From: Clostridium sp. CAG:354_28_25
GTDB taxonomy: Bacteria; Bacillota; Clostridia; TANB77; CAG-508
Direction of reading: 5' to 3'
Assembly (NCBI GenBank): GCA_001915925.1
Contig: MNRL01000010.1
Span: 7,085 to 71,084, forward strand
Length of the DNA stretch: 64,000 nt
Part shown: positions 1-10,290 of the stretch, piece by piece
Numbering within the stretch: position 1 is the first letter of the stretch
How the letters are laid out: the number at the start of each line of letters is the position of its first letter
Notes under the pieces: model-generated
Told to the model about the DNA's origin: nothing
The model's input: the letters and a program-made list of their open reading frames with translations, nothing else
Databases searched by the model: none
Program-made: the position numbers and the translations under genes

Positions 1-3000
1 GACTTAATATAATATTTGATAATCTAATAGAGTATGATCCATCACAACCATATAACTGTACACAACAAGGAGAAAAGCCACTATGTGGTTCTGCTTCTGG
101 TGGTTCACATTACTATCAAGTTATTTCTAGAACATGGTTATATGAAATAAGTAGAACAGGTTCTGGAGCGAGTATTTCTTCTAATACTGGAAAAGTTAGC
201 TGGAAGAAATATAATGATAGTACATACCAAATAGGTGCGTACAAAGTAAATTACACAGGAAGTGTAACAAAAGTTGTTATAAGTACAGACAAAGGAACAG
301 TAACATTAAATAATAATTCGACATCTAGTAATGGAAATTATAGTGTAAGCAATATAGTTAGTGGTCAAAATTTTTACATATATGTAAAAAAATCAACAGG
401 GGTAAAAGAGATTAAAAGTGTAACAGTATATGTTAGTGGAACATTATACGTAGAATCACAATATAGATATGAATTACATTGTTATGCAACTGGAGGTTCT
501 CATGGTGGATATGGATGTTGGGATCCAAGCCAATGCCAGATATTAGAGTGTTGGGGAAGTGAAACAGATTCAGACACTGAAGAAGATCATGTTAAGCTTC
601 CAGGAGCATTAGGAATAATAGAATTAAACATATATAAAAGAGATAAATATTTACCTGATGTAGGTGTACCTGGTGCTAAGTATGAATTGTGGAGTGATGG
701 TAAAAAACAATATTCTGGAACAACAGATAGTAGTGGTCACTTACTATTAGACGAAGTATTAATAGGTGATTACATAATAAAAGAAGTATATGTGCCATAT
801 GGATTTGAAATTGAAGGATATGCAACTATGAATGGCAAAAAATTTACAGACCTTACAAATATGAAGGTAAATTTAGATGATGATTCTACTATGTATGTAT
901 ATAATGAAAGTTATATAGATATAGGTGGTATAGTATTCTTAGATGCTAAAACAGGAAAAGCAAATGGACCACCTAATGGATATTATGATAGCGGAGATAA
1001 AGTTGTAGAAGGAATAGAAGTAAAACTTTACCGAGCAGATAACAATCAAGAATTAGAAACTAGATATACAGATTCTAATGGAAAATACGAGTTTAAACAT
1101 CGTACAAAAGCATATAATTATTATATAAGATTTAAATATAACGGACAGATTTATGAGGCAACAACGTATAATGAAACATCAGCAGCAGCAAAATTTAGAT
1201 CATATGCAACAGAAGGATTAAATGAAAGACGTACATTTAATAACAAATTTACTCCAGTAAACGCAAATCATACAGTTCCAAAATGGACAGATACATCAAA
1301 TAGTGCATTTAATATTTATGCATATACTGGTGCTGATGGACCAAACAATAAAAAGACATATGGAAAAAATAATACGACAGACGAATTAAAAAATATCAAT
1401 TTGGGTATTAAAGAAAGAGATATATTTGATTTAAACTTAAGAAAAGATTTAGTAAATGTTGATGTATCAATAAATGGTAAGAGTCATACATATGATTATA
1501 ATGGAGAGGGAGAAGATTTAGAAGTAACGATAAGAGGTACAGATATACCAGATTATGAAAGACAACTAAGAAAAACAGATTTACAATATAAATCAGCTGC
1601 ACAATATGATTCTGATCCAGATAAATTACAAGTATATGTAACATATAAAATACAGATAAAGAACCAATCAGTTGGTAAAATTACGGGATATGTACTAGAC
1701 TTAAATGACTATGCAGATACATCATATCAATTAGTAAATTCTTATGATGAAAATGGAAAAGCCATAAATTGGAGTTCTTCTGGTAGTGTATCTGGAAATG
1801 GTAAGACATATAATAAAATACATACAACAAGTTTATCAAATGTAGGAATAACAGATAAAAAATGGATTTTTATGCAATATAAAGTTTCATATGACACCTT
1901 AAGAGAACTATTATCGAAAGGTGAAACAACCGAAGAAAATTATGCAGAAATTGCAGGATATAAGAACACATACACAGATACAAGAAAAGATACAGAGGGA
2001 AGGGTAATGGCAAATGCAGGAGAAAATGCAGGATTAATAGACTGCGACTCAACACCAGACAACATGAACCCAACATCTTCTAATGTTCAAAACTTTGTAA
2101 AACAATCTAAGACAGATGCTTACCAAAGCCTAAAAGGAGACGAAAAATCAAAACGTAGTATGGCAGTATTTGAGGATGATGCAGATGTTGCACCTGGCTT
2201 AAAACTTATAAGAGATGATACACCAAGAACAATATCAGGTACTGTATTCGAGGATTCACCACTTGAAGATAAATTAAATAATAATGAAAGAATTGGTGAT
2301 GGACAATATACAAGTGGAGAAAATATTGTAAATAAAGTAAAAGTAGAATTACTTTGCCAAAACAATGAAGATGTTGATACTTTAAATAAAGTAGAGACAA
2401 GAAGTAATCAAGATGGAAGTTACACGTTATCAGGATATATTCCAGGAGATTATCTAATTAAATTTACTTATGGTGATAAGGAGTGCTTAATAAATCCTCA
2501 AAAGAATAATCAAATGTATACAGGTCAAGACTATAAATCTACAATTTATACAGAAGGAGATTACAAAGATTTATACTGGTATAATAATACCTCACCACGT
2601 AAGAATGATGCGGTTGATGATTATGAAGGTAGAAGACAAGTAGTAAATTCTTATAGTAAAGATTACAAATATGATATTGCAAAAGTGCTAAATGCAACAA
2701 GAACAAATAATTCTGATTTATTGGAAACGTTAGCAGAGAAAACGTATATGACTGCAAATACAGCTAAAATGGCGATGGAAATAGAGTACTTAAAAGATGA
2801 AAAAACATCATATAAAGTACAAAATGTGGATTTTGGTATTATAGAAAGACCAAGAACAAAGATTGTACTAGGAAAAAATGTATCACATATTAAATTGACA
2901 TCAACAGATGGTACAACGATATTTGATACAAACCAATCAACCTCAAACTTAACATGGAAAGAAAACAAATATAATGATAGAGGAAATATGGTATCTACTG

Positions 3001-3818
3001 GATTAGTACAAGGTACTGTAGATGAAAACTTACTATATGGTTCAACTTTAAATGTACGATATACTTTAGAGATAAGAAACCATAGTGAAGTAGACTATAA
3101 CGAAAAATCATATTATGTTACAGGTGTAGTTAAAGATAGAAGTACAATGAATAGAATTGAGCCTACTAGTGTAATTGAATATGTGCCAAATGTATTACAA
3201 TATGATGTAGAACTTACAAAAGCAAATGGAAAGGTAACGATAAATAATACAACTGCAACAGGAAACAATTCTGTATCAGAATGGGGAATAGAAGGCAATA
3301 ATGACTTGTGGCAAATTCTTGCAAGCAAGAGAGAAAATAAGAACCTTCCAGATTCTTATAGAGATACTTTATTAGAGGCAGGAGCATTTGACGAAGCTAA
3401 TAAAACTATAGACGAAATTTTGGTTACAGATTTAAATGGTGTAAAAGCAAAATTAGCAAGAAATGATAAAATAAACTTAACTGATGTCTTAACTCTTACA
3501 AGAGTTATTGCAAGAACAGAAGATACATCAAATGCTGATGAAATACAGAATATAGCAGAAGTTATAAGATTAACTATAGATAATGGTAGAAGACCATATT
3601 ATGAAGATACTTCTAATAAGGAAGTAGTAGAAATTCCAGGTAATACATATCCATCAACACTTAAAAATATAGAAGAGGTGGATACTGGACGAGCAGAAGT
3701 ATTAACATTTGTTGTACCATTTGGTGCAAACAGACAGTTAACATTAATAGTTATTGCTATAGTAAGCTTAGGAATATTGGTAGCAGGAATTGTAGTAATA
3801 AAGAAGAAAGTTTTATAG
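1..3818 (+). CDS. Large modular surface protein, N-terminus beyond window edge
   Basis: The frame whose codons begin at position 3 is open from the window edge to TAG at 3816-3818, so about 1271 C-terminal residues are visible and the start lies upstream. The first ~190 residues are Cys-rich (pairs near nt 57-90 and 477-552). A SpaA/Cna-B-like domain follows (nt ~605-830, TDSSGHLLLDEVLIGDY), then an SdrD-B-like domain (~915-1200), a DUF11-like region starting FDLNLRK (~1427), a second SdrD-B-like domain (~2230-2500) and further beta-rich sequence. The C-terminus is one hydrophobic helix (~3735-3800) with a KKK tail; no LPXTG motif is seen. The domains resemble Gram-positive adhesins, exposed outside the cell and anchored by the C-terminal helix. 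The FDLxLRK module links it to the two adhesins at 34511 and 39639. The ligand is unknown. Confidence 0.85.
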   Translation, partial: LNIIFDNLIEYDPSQPYNCTQQGEKPLCGSASGGSHYYQVISRTWLYEISRTGSGASISSNTGKVSWKKYNDSTYQIGAYKVNYTGSVTKVVISTDKGTVTLNNNSTSSNGNYSVSNIVSGQNFYIYVKKSTGVKEIKSVTVYVSGTLYVESQYRYELHCYATGGSHGGYGCWDPSQCQILECWGSETDSDTEEDHVKLPGALGIIELNIYKRDKYLPDVGVPGAKYELWSDGKKQYSGTTDSSGHLLLDEVLIGDYIIKEVYVPYGFEIEGYATMNGKKFTDLTNMKVNLDDDSTMYVYNESYIDIGGIVFLDAKTGKANGPPNGYYDSGDKVVEGIEVKLYRADNNQELETRYTDSNGKYEFKHRTKAYNYYIRFKYNGQIYEATTYNETSAAAKFRSYATEGLNERRTFNNKFTPVNANHTVPKWTDTSNSAFNIYAYTGADGPNNKKTYGKNNTTDELKNINLGIKERDIFDLNLRKDLVNVDVSINGKSHTYDYNGEGEDLEVTIRGTDIPDYERQLRKTDLQYKSAAQYDSDPDKLQVYVTYKIQIKNQSVGKITGYVLDLNDYADTSYQLVNSYDENGKAINWSSSGSVSGNGKTYNKIHTTSLSNVGITDKKWIFMQYKVSYDTLRELLSKGETTEENYAEIAGYKNTYTDTRKDTEGRVMANAGENAGLIDCDSTPDNMNPTSSNVQNFVKQSKTDAYQSLKGDEKSKRSMAVFEDDADVAPGLKLIRDDTPRTISGTVFEDSPLEDKLNNNERIGDGQYTSGENIVNKVKVELLCQNNEDVDTLNKVETRSNQDGSYTLSGYIPGDYLIKFTYGDKECLINPQKNNQMYTGQDYKSTIYTEGDYKDLYWYNNTSPRKNDAVDDYEGRRQVVNSYSKDYKYDIAKVLNATRTNNSDLLETLAEKTYMTANTAKMAMEIEYLKDEKTSYKVQNVDFGIIERPRTKIVLGKNVSHIKLTSTDGTTIFDTNQSTSNLTWKENKYNDRGNMVSTGLVQGTVDENLLYGSTLNVRYTLEIRNHSEVDYNEKSYYVTGVVKDRSTMNRIEPTSVIEYVPNVLQYDVELTKANGKVTINNTTATGNNSVSEWGIEGNNDLWQILASKRENKNLPDSYRDTLLEAGAFDEANKTIDEILVTDLNGVKAKLARNDKINLTDVLTLTRVIARTEDTSNADEIQNIAEVIRLTIDNGRRPYYEDTSNKEVVEIPGNTYPSTLKNIEEVDTGRAEVLTFVVPFGANRQLTLIVIAIVSLGILVAGIVVIKKKVL

Positions 3819-3870
3819 TAAGAACTTGACAAAGAAATAAAAAATATGTAAACTTAATAATAGGAGTTTA

Positions 3871-3900
3871 ATAGGAGCTTTAGTATTAAAGCTCCTATAT
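3871..3900 (+). terminator. Rho-independent terminator after the surface protein
   Basis: A perfect 12-bp stem (ATAGGAGCTTTA at 3871-3882 pairing with 3887-3898) with a four-base loop lies 52 bases after the stop. The U-tract is weak, so it may act together with the palindromic repeat that follows. Confidence 0.65.
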
Positions 3901-3910
3901 TTAACAATGA

Positions 3911-3938
3911 GGGATTTGGGGGACGATCCTAAAATCCC
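3911..3938. repeat. Dispersed GGGATTT...AAATCCC palindromic repeat, copy 1
   Basis: GGGATTT (3911-3917) and AAATCCC (3932-3938) flank a core containing GGGGGACGATCC. The same outer arms and the GGGACG(G/T)TCC core recur in six other gaps of this window. It is followed by TTTTT, so the copy could also terminate transcription. Confidence 0.7.
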
Positions 3939-3985
3939 TTTTTGAATTCACAAGGCAAACAAAAAGAGTAGGAGGGGTTTATAAT

Positions 3986-4939
3986 ATGATAAAACTATAT
4001 AATACAAACTTGGAAACAAATAAACTAGAAAGTGTAGATACATATACAAGAGGAACATGGATACATATGGTAGATCCTTCGGAAGAAGAAATAAAAGAAG
4101 TTTGCCAAAATGTTAATATAAAAGAAGATTTTATAAGATATGCACTAGATAATGAAGAAAAAGCCAGAATTGACGTAGAAGACGAAGATGACACAATATT
4201 ATTCATTATAGACATACCAGTTACTGAGAAATCACAAAGTGGTGGATATATGTATGCAACAATGCCTATAGGTATGATTGTAGTAAGAGATGATTTTTTC
4301 ATAACAGTAACTTTAAGAGAATGTAGTTTAATAAAAAAATTTGAAACTGGAAAAGTAAAAAGTTTTTGTACATATAAAAAGAGTAGATTTATTTTACAAA
4401 TGATGTATAACAATTCTTCAGATTATCTAGAATACCTAAAAAAGATTAATAAAGAAACAGAAATTGCAGAAAATGTATTAAAAAATTCCATGAAAAATAG
4501 AGAATTATTAAAATTACTAAGTTTAGAGAAATCTTTAGTATATATAACAACATCATTAAGATCAAATGAAGCGGTTATGGAAAGAACTTTAAAAATAAAG
4601 AATATAAAATTATATGATGAAGATGAAGACATTTTAGAAGATGCAATAATAGAAAATAAACAAGCTATAGAAATGAGTAAAGTGTATAGCGATATCTTAA
4701 ATGGTACAATGGATGCATATGCTTCTATAATATCAAACAACTTAAATGGGGTTATGAAATCATTAACTTCAATTACTATAATAATTGCAGTACCAACAAT
4801 GATTGCAAGCTTTTGGGGGATGAATGTAAAATTACCGTTTGAGGGAAATATATTGGGATTCTGGATAATGATTTTTATAGCAACATTGCTTACTATTATT
4901 TCTGTAGTATGGTTAAAAAAGAAGGATATGCTAAATTAA
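3986..4939 (+). CDS. corA: CorA-family divalent cation transporter
   Basis: This 317-residue protein has the CorA plan: a long, largely acidic and helical cytoplasmic domain (1-255) and two C-terminal transmembrane helices (~261-279 and ~289-309) joined by a short loop. The family signature GMN is present (SFWGMNVKLP) at the end of the first helix. CorA proteins form pentameric channels that import Mg2+, or Co2+/Ni2+ in some members, driven by membrane potential. ATG at 3986 is preceded by AGGAGGGG with good spacing. The gene appears monocistronic, with a hairpin terminator at 4948-4996. The family is clear; the exact ion is not shown by sequence. Confidence 0.92.
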   Translation: MIKLYNTNLETNKLESVDTYTRGTWIHMVDPSEEEIKEVCQNVNIKEDFIRYALDNEEKARIDVEDEDDTILFIIDIPVTEKSQSGGYMYATMPIGMIVVRDDFFITVTLRECSLIKKFETGKVKSFCTYKKSRFILQMMYNNSSDYLEYLKKINKETEIAENVLKNSMKNRELLKLLSLEKSLVYITTSLRSNEAVMERTLKIKNIKLYDEDEDILEDAIIENKQAIEMSKVYSDILNGTMDAYASIISNNLNGVMKSLTSITIIIAVPTMIASFWGMNVKLPFEGNILGFWIMIFIATLLTIISVVWLKKKDMLN

Positions 4940-4947
4940 TTTAAATA

Positions 4948-4996
4948 GCGGACACAAAATTTATAGTATAGGGGTAAATTTTGTATCTGCTTTTAT
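4948..4996 (+). terminator. Terminator after corA
   Basis: Arms GACACAAAATTT (4951-4962) and AAATTTTGTATCTGC (4976-4990) form a long stem with a small mismatch, followed by TTTTATT. Confidence 0.7.
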
Positions 4997-5029
4997 TGAT
5001 TTAATAATAAAATAAGAAGGAGAAAACAA

Positions 5030-5500
5030 ATGAAAAGTAATAAGTTAGATAAAGTATATTTAGTAGTGTTTTTAATATTAGAATTTATAATATTTTTTGT
5101 GTTTAAATACTTTGATATTTCAGATATTAAAATATTTATAATTACACAACTAGTTTTTGTAATATTGTTTAGCATATTGTATTTCGTGATAACTTTATTT
5201 ATAGAAAAACTAGCATCACGTAAGTTTTGCATAAAATATAATAAAATAATGAGAGAATATCAAAAAAGTGATAATGCTAAAATATTTTATGATAAGCTAA
5301 AAAATATGAAGGAAAAGCCTATAGGTGATGATATACAAAACACATACTTTTTAAGTTTAGCAACAGCAGCATATAAAAATGGAGAAAATGAAGAAGCACT
5401 AAAATATTTAGATATGATAAAAACAGACGATGTGCATATTTTAAAAGTAATAGAAGACGAAAGACAAACAATATTGGGAAAAGGTAAAAATAGAGCCTAA
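5030..5500 (+). CDS. Small membrane protein with TPR-like cytoplasmic domain
   Basis: This 156-residue protein has two hydrophobic helices near the N-terminus (~12-30 and ~36-60) and a soluble helical C-terminal domain. The segment around residues 105-130 (LATAAYKNGENEEALKYLDM) reads like one tetratricopeptide repeat, which suggests protein-protein contacts. AGAAGGAG precedes ATG 5030. It lies between corA and the ABC-F gene on the same strand, about 60 bases before the latter, and may be cotranscribed with it. I do not recognise a named family, and no catalytic motif is visible. Confidence 0.7.
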   Translation: MKSNKLDKVYLVVFLILEFIIFFVFKYFDISDIKIFIITQLVFVILFSILYFVITLFIEKLASRKFCIKYNKIMREYQKSDNAKIFYDKLKNMKEKPIGDDIQNTYFLSLATAAYKNGENEEALKYLDMIKTDDVHILKVIEDERQTILGKGKNRA

Positions 5501-5559
5501 AGTTGTAAAATTATAATAAATGGTATATAATAATGCAAGCTAAAAAAGGAGGAGAAAAT

Positions 5560-7143
5560 ATGTTATCTGTAAATGGTGTAACAGTGCGCTTTGGCAAAAG
5601 AATATTATTTGAAGATGTAAACATTAAATTTGGAAAAGGAAATTGCTATGGAATAATTGGAGCAAATGGTGCAGGGAAATCTACATTTTTAAAAGTACTT
5701 TCTGGTGAACTAGAACCAAGCAAAGGAGATGTAACAGTAGATAAAGGAGAGAGAATATCTATTTTAAAACAAGATCACTTTGCATATGACGAATATAATG
5801 TATTAGATGCTGTTATAATGGGGAACCAAGAATTATACAGTATTATGAAAGAAAAAGAAGAAATCTATGCTAAAGAAGATTTTTCAGAAGAAGATGGAAT
5901 GAAAGCTGCGAAATTAGAAGAACGATTTGCAGAACTAGACGGCTGGAATGCGGAAACAAATGCAGCAACTTTATTAAATGATTTAGGAATATCTCCAGAA
6001 AATCATTATAAACAAATGAAAGAAATTGAAGATAGGGAAAAGGTAAAGATATTACTTGCACAAAGTTTATTTGGAAATCCAGATATATTATTATTAGACG
6101 AGCCTACAAACGATTTGGATTTAAAGACTATTCAATGGTTAGAAGAATTCTTAATAAATTTTGAAAATACAGTAATTGTAGTATCACACGACAGATATTT
6201 CTTAAATAAAGTATGTACACATATCGCAGATGTGGATTTTGGGAAGATTAAAGTATACCCAGGAAACTACGATTTCTGGTACGAATCTAGCCAGTTAGCA
6301 TTAAAACAAATGAAAGATGCAAATAAGAAGAAAGAAGAAAAGATAAAAGAATTACAAGAATTTATTGCACGTTTTAGTGCTAATGCATCTAAATCAAAAC
6401 AAGCTACATCAAGAAAGAAATCGTTAGAAAAGATTCAATTAGACGAAATAAAGCCATCAAATAGAAGATATCCATATATAGATTTTAAACCAGACAGGGA
6501 ACCAGGAAAAGATATTTTAACAGTTAAGAATTTAAGTAAAACTGTAGATGGCGAGAAAGTATTAGATAATGTATCTTTTACAGTAAAAACAGATAATAAG
6601 ATTGCTATAATTGCAGATAACGAAAATGCAAGAACAACATTGTTCCAAATACTTGCAGGAGAATTAGAGCCAGATGAAGGAGAAGTATCATTCGGGACAA
6701 CTATAACTAAAGCATATTTCCCAAAAGATAATAGCTACTTGTTTACTCAAGATTTAAGTATAACAGACTGGCTAAGGCAATACTCTAAAGACCCAGACGA
6801 AACATATGTAAGAAGCTTTTTAGGTAGAATGTTATTCTCTGGTGATGAAGCATTAAAAAATGTAAAAGTTTTATCTGGAGGGGAAAAGGTAAGATGTGTA
6901 TTATCTAAATTAATGTTATCAGGTGCAAACTTCTTGATTTTTGATGAACCAACAAACCATTTAGATATGGAGAGTATTACTGCATTAAATGAAGGAATGG
7001 AAAGGTTTAAAGGAAATATGATATTTGCATCACATGACCATCAATTAATGCAAACTGTAGCAAATAGAATAATAGATATTAAAAAAGACGGAAGCGTAGT
7101 AGACAAAGAATGTACTTATAACGAATACCTAGGCTTAGAATAG
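5560..7143 (+). CDS. ABC-F family ATPase (YkpA/YbiT-like)
   Basis: This soluble protein of 527 residues has two ABC domains and no membrane segments, as in ABC-F proteins that act on the ribosome. The start is ATG 5560, which follows AAAGGAGG; an upstream in-frame ATG at 5533 would put that Shine-Dalgarno site inside the gene. Domain 1 has an intact Walker A (GANGAGKST, ~34-42) and LLLDEPTNDLD. Domain 2 has LSGGEKVR and FDEPTNHLD, but its Walker A reads ADNENARTTL with Lys replaced by Arg. The first signature is also degenerate (MKEIEDREK). The PKDNSYLF and FLGRMLFSG segments match the YkpA/YbiT subgroup, where such degeneracy is familiar. Role inferred: translation factor; a resistance function is not indicated. 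Confidence 0.9.
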   Translation: MLSVNGVTVRFGKRILFEDVNIKFGKGNCYGIIGANGAGKSTFLKVLSGELEPSKGDVTVDKGERISILKQDHFAYDEYNVLDAVIMGNQELYSIMKEKEEIYAKEDFSEEDGMKAAKLEERFAELDGWNAETNAATLLNDLGISPENHYKQMKEIEDREKVKILLAQSLFGNPDILLLDEPTNDLDLKTIQWLEEFLINFENTVIVVSHDRYFLNKVCTHIADVDFGKIKVYPGNYDFWYESSQLALKQMKDANKKKEEKIKELQEFIARFSANASKSKQATSRKKSLEKIQLDEIKPSNRRYPYIDFKPDREPGKDILTVKNLSKTVDGEKVLDNVSFTVKTDNKIAIIADNENARTTLFQILAGELEPDEGEVSFGTTITKAYFPKDNSYLFTQDLSITDWLRQYSKDPDETYVRSFLGRMLFSGDEALKNVKVLSGGEKVRCVLSKLMLSGANFLIFDEPTNHLDMESITALNEGMERFKGNMIFASHDHQLMQTVANRIIDIKKDGSVVDKECTYNEYLGLE

Positions 7144-7149
7144 AAAATA

Positions 7150-7176
7150 GGGATTTGGGGACGGTGCTAGAATCCC
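7150..7176. repeat. Dispersed GGGATTT...AATCCC palindromic repeat, copy 2
   Basis: GGGATTTGGGGACGGTGCT at 7150-7168 is closed by GAATCCC. It lies six bases after the ABC-F stop codon. Confidence 0.65.
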
Positions 7177-7227
7177 AGTAAAAGGGAAAAGAGGGAGTTC
7201 TCTAAATCTCGGGGGAGATAAATTACT

Positions 7228-8070
7228 ATGAAAATACATCCTAAAACAAATGAATTTTTAGAAGGAATAGAGGCTATGAGCCAATATATAGAAGAAGAAA
7301 AAGGAGTTGAGATACAGTATTTTGCTAAAGATGAAGAAAAATTAGTCGATTTCGAAGCAGAAAAACCAATAAGAAGACTTATGAAAAAATTTCCAGCTTT
7401 AGAAGAAATAACTGTACATCCACCTCTTTCTGGGTATGATATAGAGTTACTGTTATATAAAAATAAAGATTTAATATATAGCGAGCTTAAGCAGTTAATA
7501 GACTTAGCTAATGAATATGGGATAAAAATAAATATTATATATCATACAGAATTTATAATGAAAAAACATAAACTAACAACATTAGAAGATATTAAAGAAA
7601 TTGCAGAATTTTTAAAAGGAACAAAAGTGACAATTTTTTTAGAAAATCTATTTATGATGAGAGAAAGGTATTCATGTACAGTACTAGATTTATGTGAGCA
7701 AATAGATAGCCCCAATATTAGAGCATGTATAGATATATGCCACATATATTGCCAAGCAAAGATTTGGCATGAGCCAATGAAAGAATTTATAAAGAAATAT
7801 TTAGATAAAGAAAAATGCAAAAAATATGTAGCACATATACATTTTTCGTCAACTATAAATGATGATGGTTATATAGAGAGAAAGACACATGGAAGAAAAC
7901 ATGAAACGGGTGAAAAATTATTCGAAGACGCAAATATACTTTGTGAGTATGGTATGACTGCGAAAGATATTAATTGGGTAACAGAAGTATCAGAAGAAGA
8001 TTATGTCTTAAGACCGGATCAAATAAGTGAGATAGCGGGACTAAAAAAGTATAGAGAAAGCTTAGCATAA
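7228..8070 (+). CDS. Sugar phosphate isomerase/epimerase-like TIM-barrel protein
   Basis: This 280-residue protein resembles the xylose-isomerase-like / AP-endonuclease-2 TIM-barrel superfamily. Strand-end acidic and His residues typical of its metal site are visible: TVHPP (~72-76), IYHTEF (~105-110), FLENLF (~136-141), CIDICHIY (~169-176), VAHIHFS (~201-207) and WVTEVSEE near the C-terminus. Such enzymes bind a divalent metal and act on sugars or phosphosugars; some are endonucleases. The substrate cannot be read from sequence. The start is ATG 7228 after GGGGGAGA. It lies between the ABC-F gene and tex on the same strand, with no obvious pathway partner. Confidence 0.75.
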   Translation: MKIHPKTNEFLEGIEAMSQYIEEEKGVEIQYFAKDEEKLVDFEAEKPIRRLMKKFPALEEITVHPPLSGYDIELLLYKNKDLIYSELKQLIDLANEYGIKINIIYHTEFIMKKHKLTTLEDIKEIAEFLKGTKVTIFLENLFMMRERYSCTVLDLCEQIDSPNIRACIDICHIYCQAKIWHEPMKEFIKKYLDKEKCKKYVAHIHFSSTINDDGYIERKTHGRKHETGEKLFEDANILCEYGMTAKDINWVTEVSEEDYVLRPDQISEIAGLKKYRESLA

Positions 8071-8123
8071 AATATCAGAAGATAAGAGGTATATTTATTT
8101 TTAGGAAGGAACATGGTAGTAGA

Positions 8124-10277
8124 ATGAAAAAAATAGAGCAAATTATAGCAGAAGAATTAAATATTAAGGTACAACAAGTAGAAAACACGATAAAACTAAT
8201 AGATGAAGGAAATACAATTCCTTTTATAGCAAGATATAGAAAAGAAGTAACGGGCGGGCTTTCTGATGAAGTTTTAAGAACTTTTGGAGAAAGACTAAAC
8301 TATTTAAGAAATTTAGAGAAGAGAAAAGAAGAAGTTACAAATTCTATCGAAGAGCAAGGAAAGTTAACAGAAGAGATAGTAAAAGATTTAGAGAATGCTA
8401 TTACTCTTGCAGAAGTAGAGGATATTTATAGACCATATAAACAAAAGAAGAAGACAAGAGCAACTGTAGCAAAAGCAAAAGGGTTAGAACCACTTGCAGA
8501 AATTATTTTGGCTCAAGAAGAGACAAAAAATATACAAGAAATAGCAGCTGAATATATAAGCGAAGAAAAAGAAGTAAAAACTGTAGAAGAAGCAATACAA
8601 GGAGCATTAGATATTATTGCAGAAATGATATCTGATAACCCAGAATATAGAAAATTAATTAAGCAAATAGTATATTCAAAAGGAATTATAAAGACTACTG
8701 CTACAAAACCAGAAGAAAAATCTGCTTACGAAATGTATTATGATTATAGTGAAAATGTAAATAAAATACCAAGTCATAGGATTCTTGCAATAAATAGAGG
8801 AGAAAAAGAAGAATTTTTAAAAGTTAAAATAGAAAAAGAAGAAGATAAAATTTTAGAAAAAATAGAGAAAGATATAATAAAAGGTGAAAACCAGTTTACA
8901 CAGTACTTAAAAGATACTATTCAAGATAGTTTTAAAAGATTAATAGAACCATCTATCGATAGAGAGATAAGATCAGATTTAACGGAAAAAGCAGAAGAGC
9001 AAGCAATAAAAGTATTTGGTAAAAATGCAAAACAATTATTATTAGGTGCTCCAATAAAAGGTATAACAGTTATGGGATTTGACCCAGCATATAGAACAGG
9101 TTGTAAAATCGCAATAATTGATGAAACAGGCAAGGTTTTAGATATTACAACAGTATACCCAACAGAGCCACAAAATGACGTAGAGGGAGCGGAAAAAGAA
9201 TTAGTAAGATTAATTAATAAAGATCATGTAGATATGATTGCAATAGGAAATGGGACAGCTTCAAGGGAATCTGAAATGTTTGTATCAGAGATGATAAAAA
9301 AATGTGACCATGAAGTTTTATATACCATAGTAAGTGAAGCAGGAGCTTCTGTATATTCTGCGTCAAAACTTGCAACAGAAGAATATCCAGACATAAATGT
9401 TTCTATAAGGGGTGCAATATCTATAGCTAGAAGACTTCAAGATCCTCTTGCAGAATTCGTTAAAATTGATCCAAAATCTATAGGTGTAGGTCAATATCAA
9501 CATGATGTAAATCAAAAGAAATTGGAAGAAAGCCTAGCAGGAGTTGTAGAAGATAGTGTTAATAAGGTAGGAGTAGATGTAAATACTGCAACACCATCAC
9601 TGCTTTCATATGTTTCTGGAATAAATAAAACTATAGCTAAAAATATAGTAAAATATAGGGACGAAAATGGAAAGTTAAAAACTAGAAAAGAATTACTTAA
9701 AGTTCCTAAATTAGGTAAAGTTGCATTTGAACAATGTGCAGGATTTATTAGAATTCCAGATGGAACTAATCCATTAGAAAATACAGCAGTACACCCTGAA
9801 AGCTACGACATAGCAGAAGAATTATTAAAGACTTTAGGTTATGGAACAGAAGATTTAAAAGATAAAGATAAATTAGTAGAGCTTAGAAAAAAATTAGGAA
9901 GTATAAATTTAACCGAAACAGCAAAAGCTTTAAATGTAGGAGAAATGACGCTAAAAGATATTATAGATGAATTATCAAAACCGGGAAGAGACCCAAGAGA
10001 AGATATGCCAAAGCCAATACTAAGGCAAGATGTTTTAAAATTCGAAGATCTAAAAGAAGGTATGATATTAACAGGTACTGTTAGAAATGTAATTGACTTT
10101 GGAGCATTTGTGGATATTGGTGTAAAACATGATGGACTTGTCCACATATCAGAGATGAGTGAAAAATTTGTTAAAAATCCATCAGATATCGTGTCTGTTG
10201 GAGATATTGTAAAAGTAAAAGTTATCGGAATAGATAATGAAAGACAAAAAGTAAAACTTTCTATGAAAATTGGATAA
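8124..10277 (+). CDS. tex: Tex family transcription accessory protein with S1 RNA-binding domain
   Basis: This 717-residue protein has full-length Tex layout: N-terminal helical Tex domain, YqgF/RNase H-like domain with GFDPAYRTGCKIA (~318-330), helix-hairpin-helix segments (LLSYVSGINKTIAKNIV at ~495-511 and RKELLKVPKLG), and a C-terminal S1 domain (~640-715; GTVRNVIDFGAFVDIGVKHD, DGLVHISEM). Tex proteins are conserved cytoplasmic nucleic-acid-binding factors linked to transcription and RNA turnover. ATG 8124 follows AGGAAGGAA. A strong bidirectional terminator follows the gene at 10291-10325. Confidence 0.95.
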   Translation: MKKIEQIIAEELNIKVQQVENTIKLIDEGNTIPFIARYRKEVTGGLSDEVLRTFGERLNYLRNLEKRKEEVTNSIEEQGKLTEEIVKDLENAITLAEVEDIYRPYKQKKKTRATVAKAKGLEPLAEIILAQEETKNIQEIAAEYISEEKEVKTVEEAIQGALDIIAEMISDNPEYRKLIKQIVYSKGIIKTTATKPEEKSAYEMYYDYSENVNKIPSHRILAINRGEKEEFLKVKIEKEEDKILEKIEKDIIKGENQFTQYLKDTIQDSFKRLIEPSIDREIRSDLTEKAEEQAIKVFGKNAKQLLLGAPIKGITVMGFDPAYRTGCKIAIIDETGKVLDITTVYPTEPQNDVEGAEKELVRLINKDHVDMIAIGNGTASRESEMFVSEMIKKCDHEVLYTIVSEAGASVYSASKLATEEYPDINVSIRGAISIARRLQDPLAEFVKIDPKSIGVGQYQHDVNQKKLEESLAGVVEDSVNKVGVDVNTATPSLLSYVSGINKTIAKNIVKYRDENGKLKTRKELLKVPKLGKVAFEQCAGFIRIPDGTNPLENTAVHPESYDIAEELLKTLGYGTEDLKDKDKLVELRKKLGSINLTETAKALNVGEMTLKDIIDELSKPGRDPREDMPKPILRQDVLKFEDLKEGMILTGTVRNVIDFGAFVDIGVKHDGLVHISEMSEKFVKNPSDIVSVGDIVKVKVIGIDNERQKVKLSMKIG

Positions 10278-10290
10278 TTTAAATAAATAA

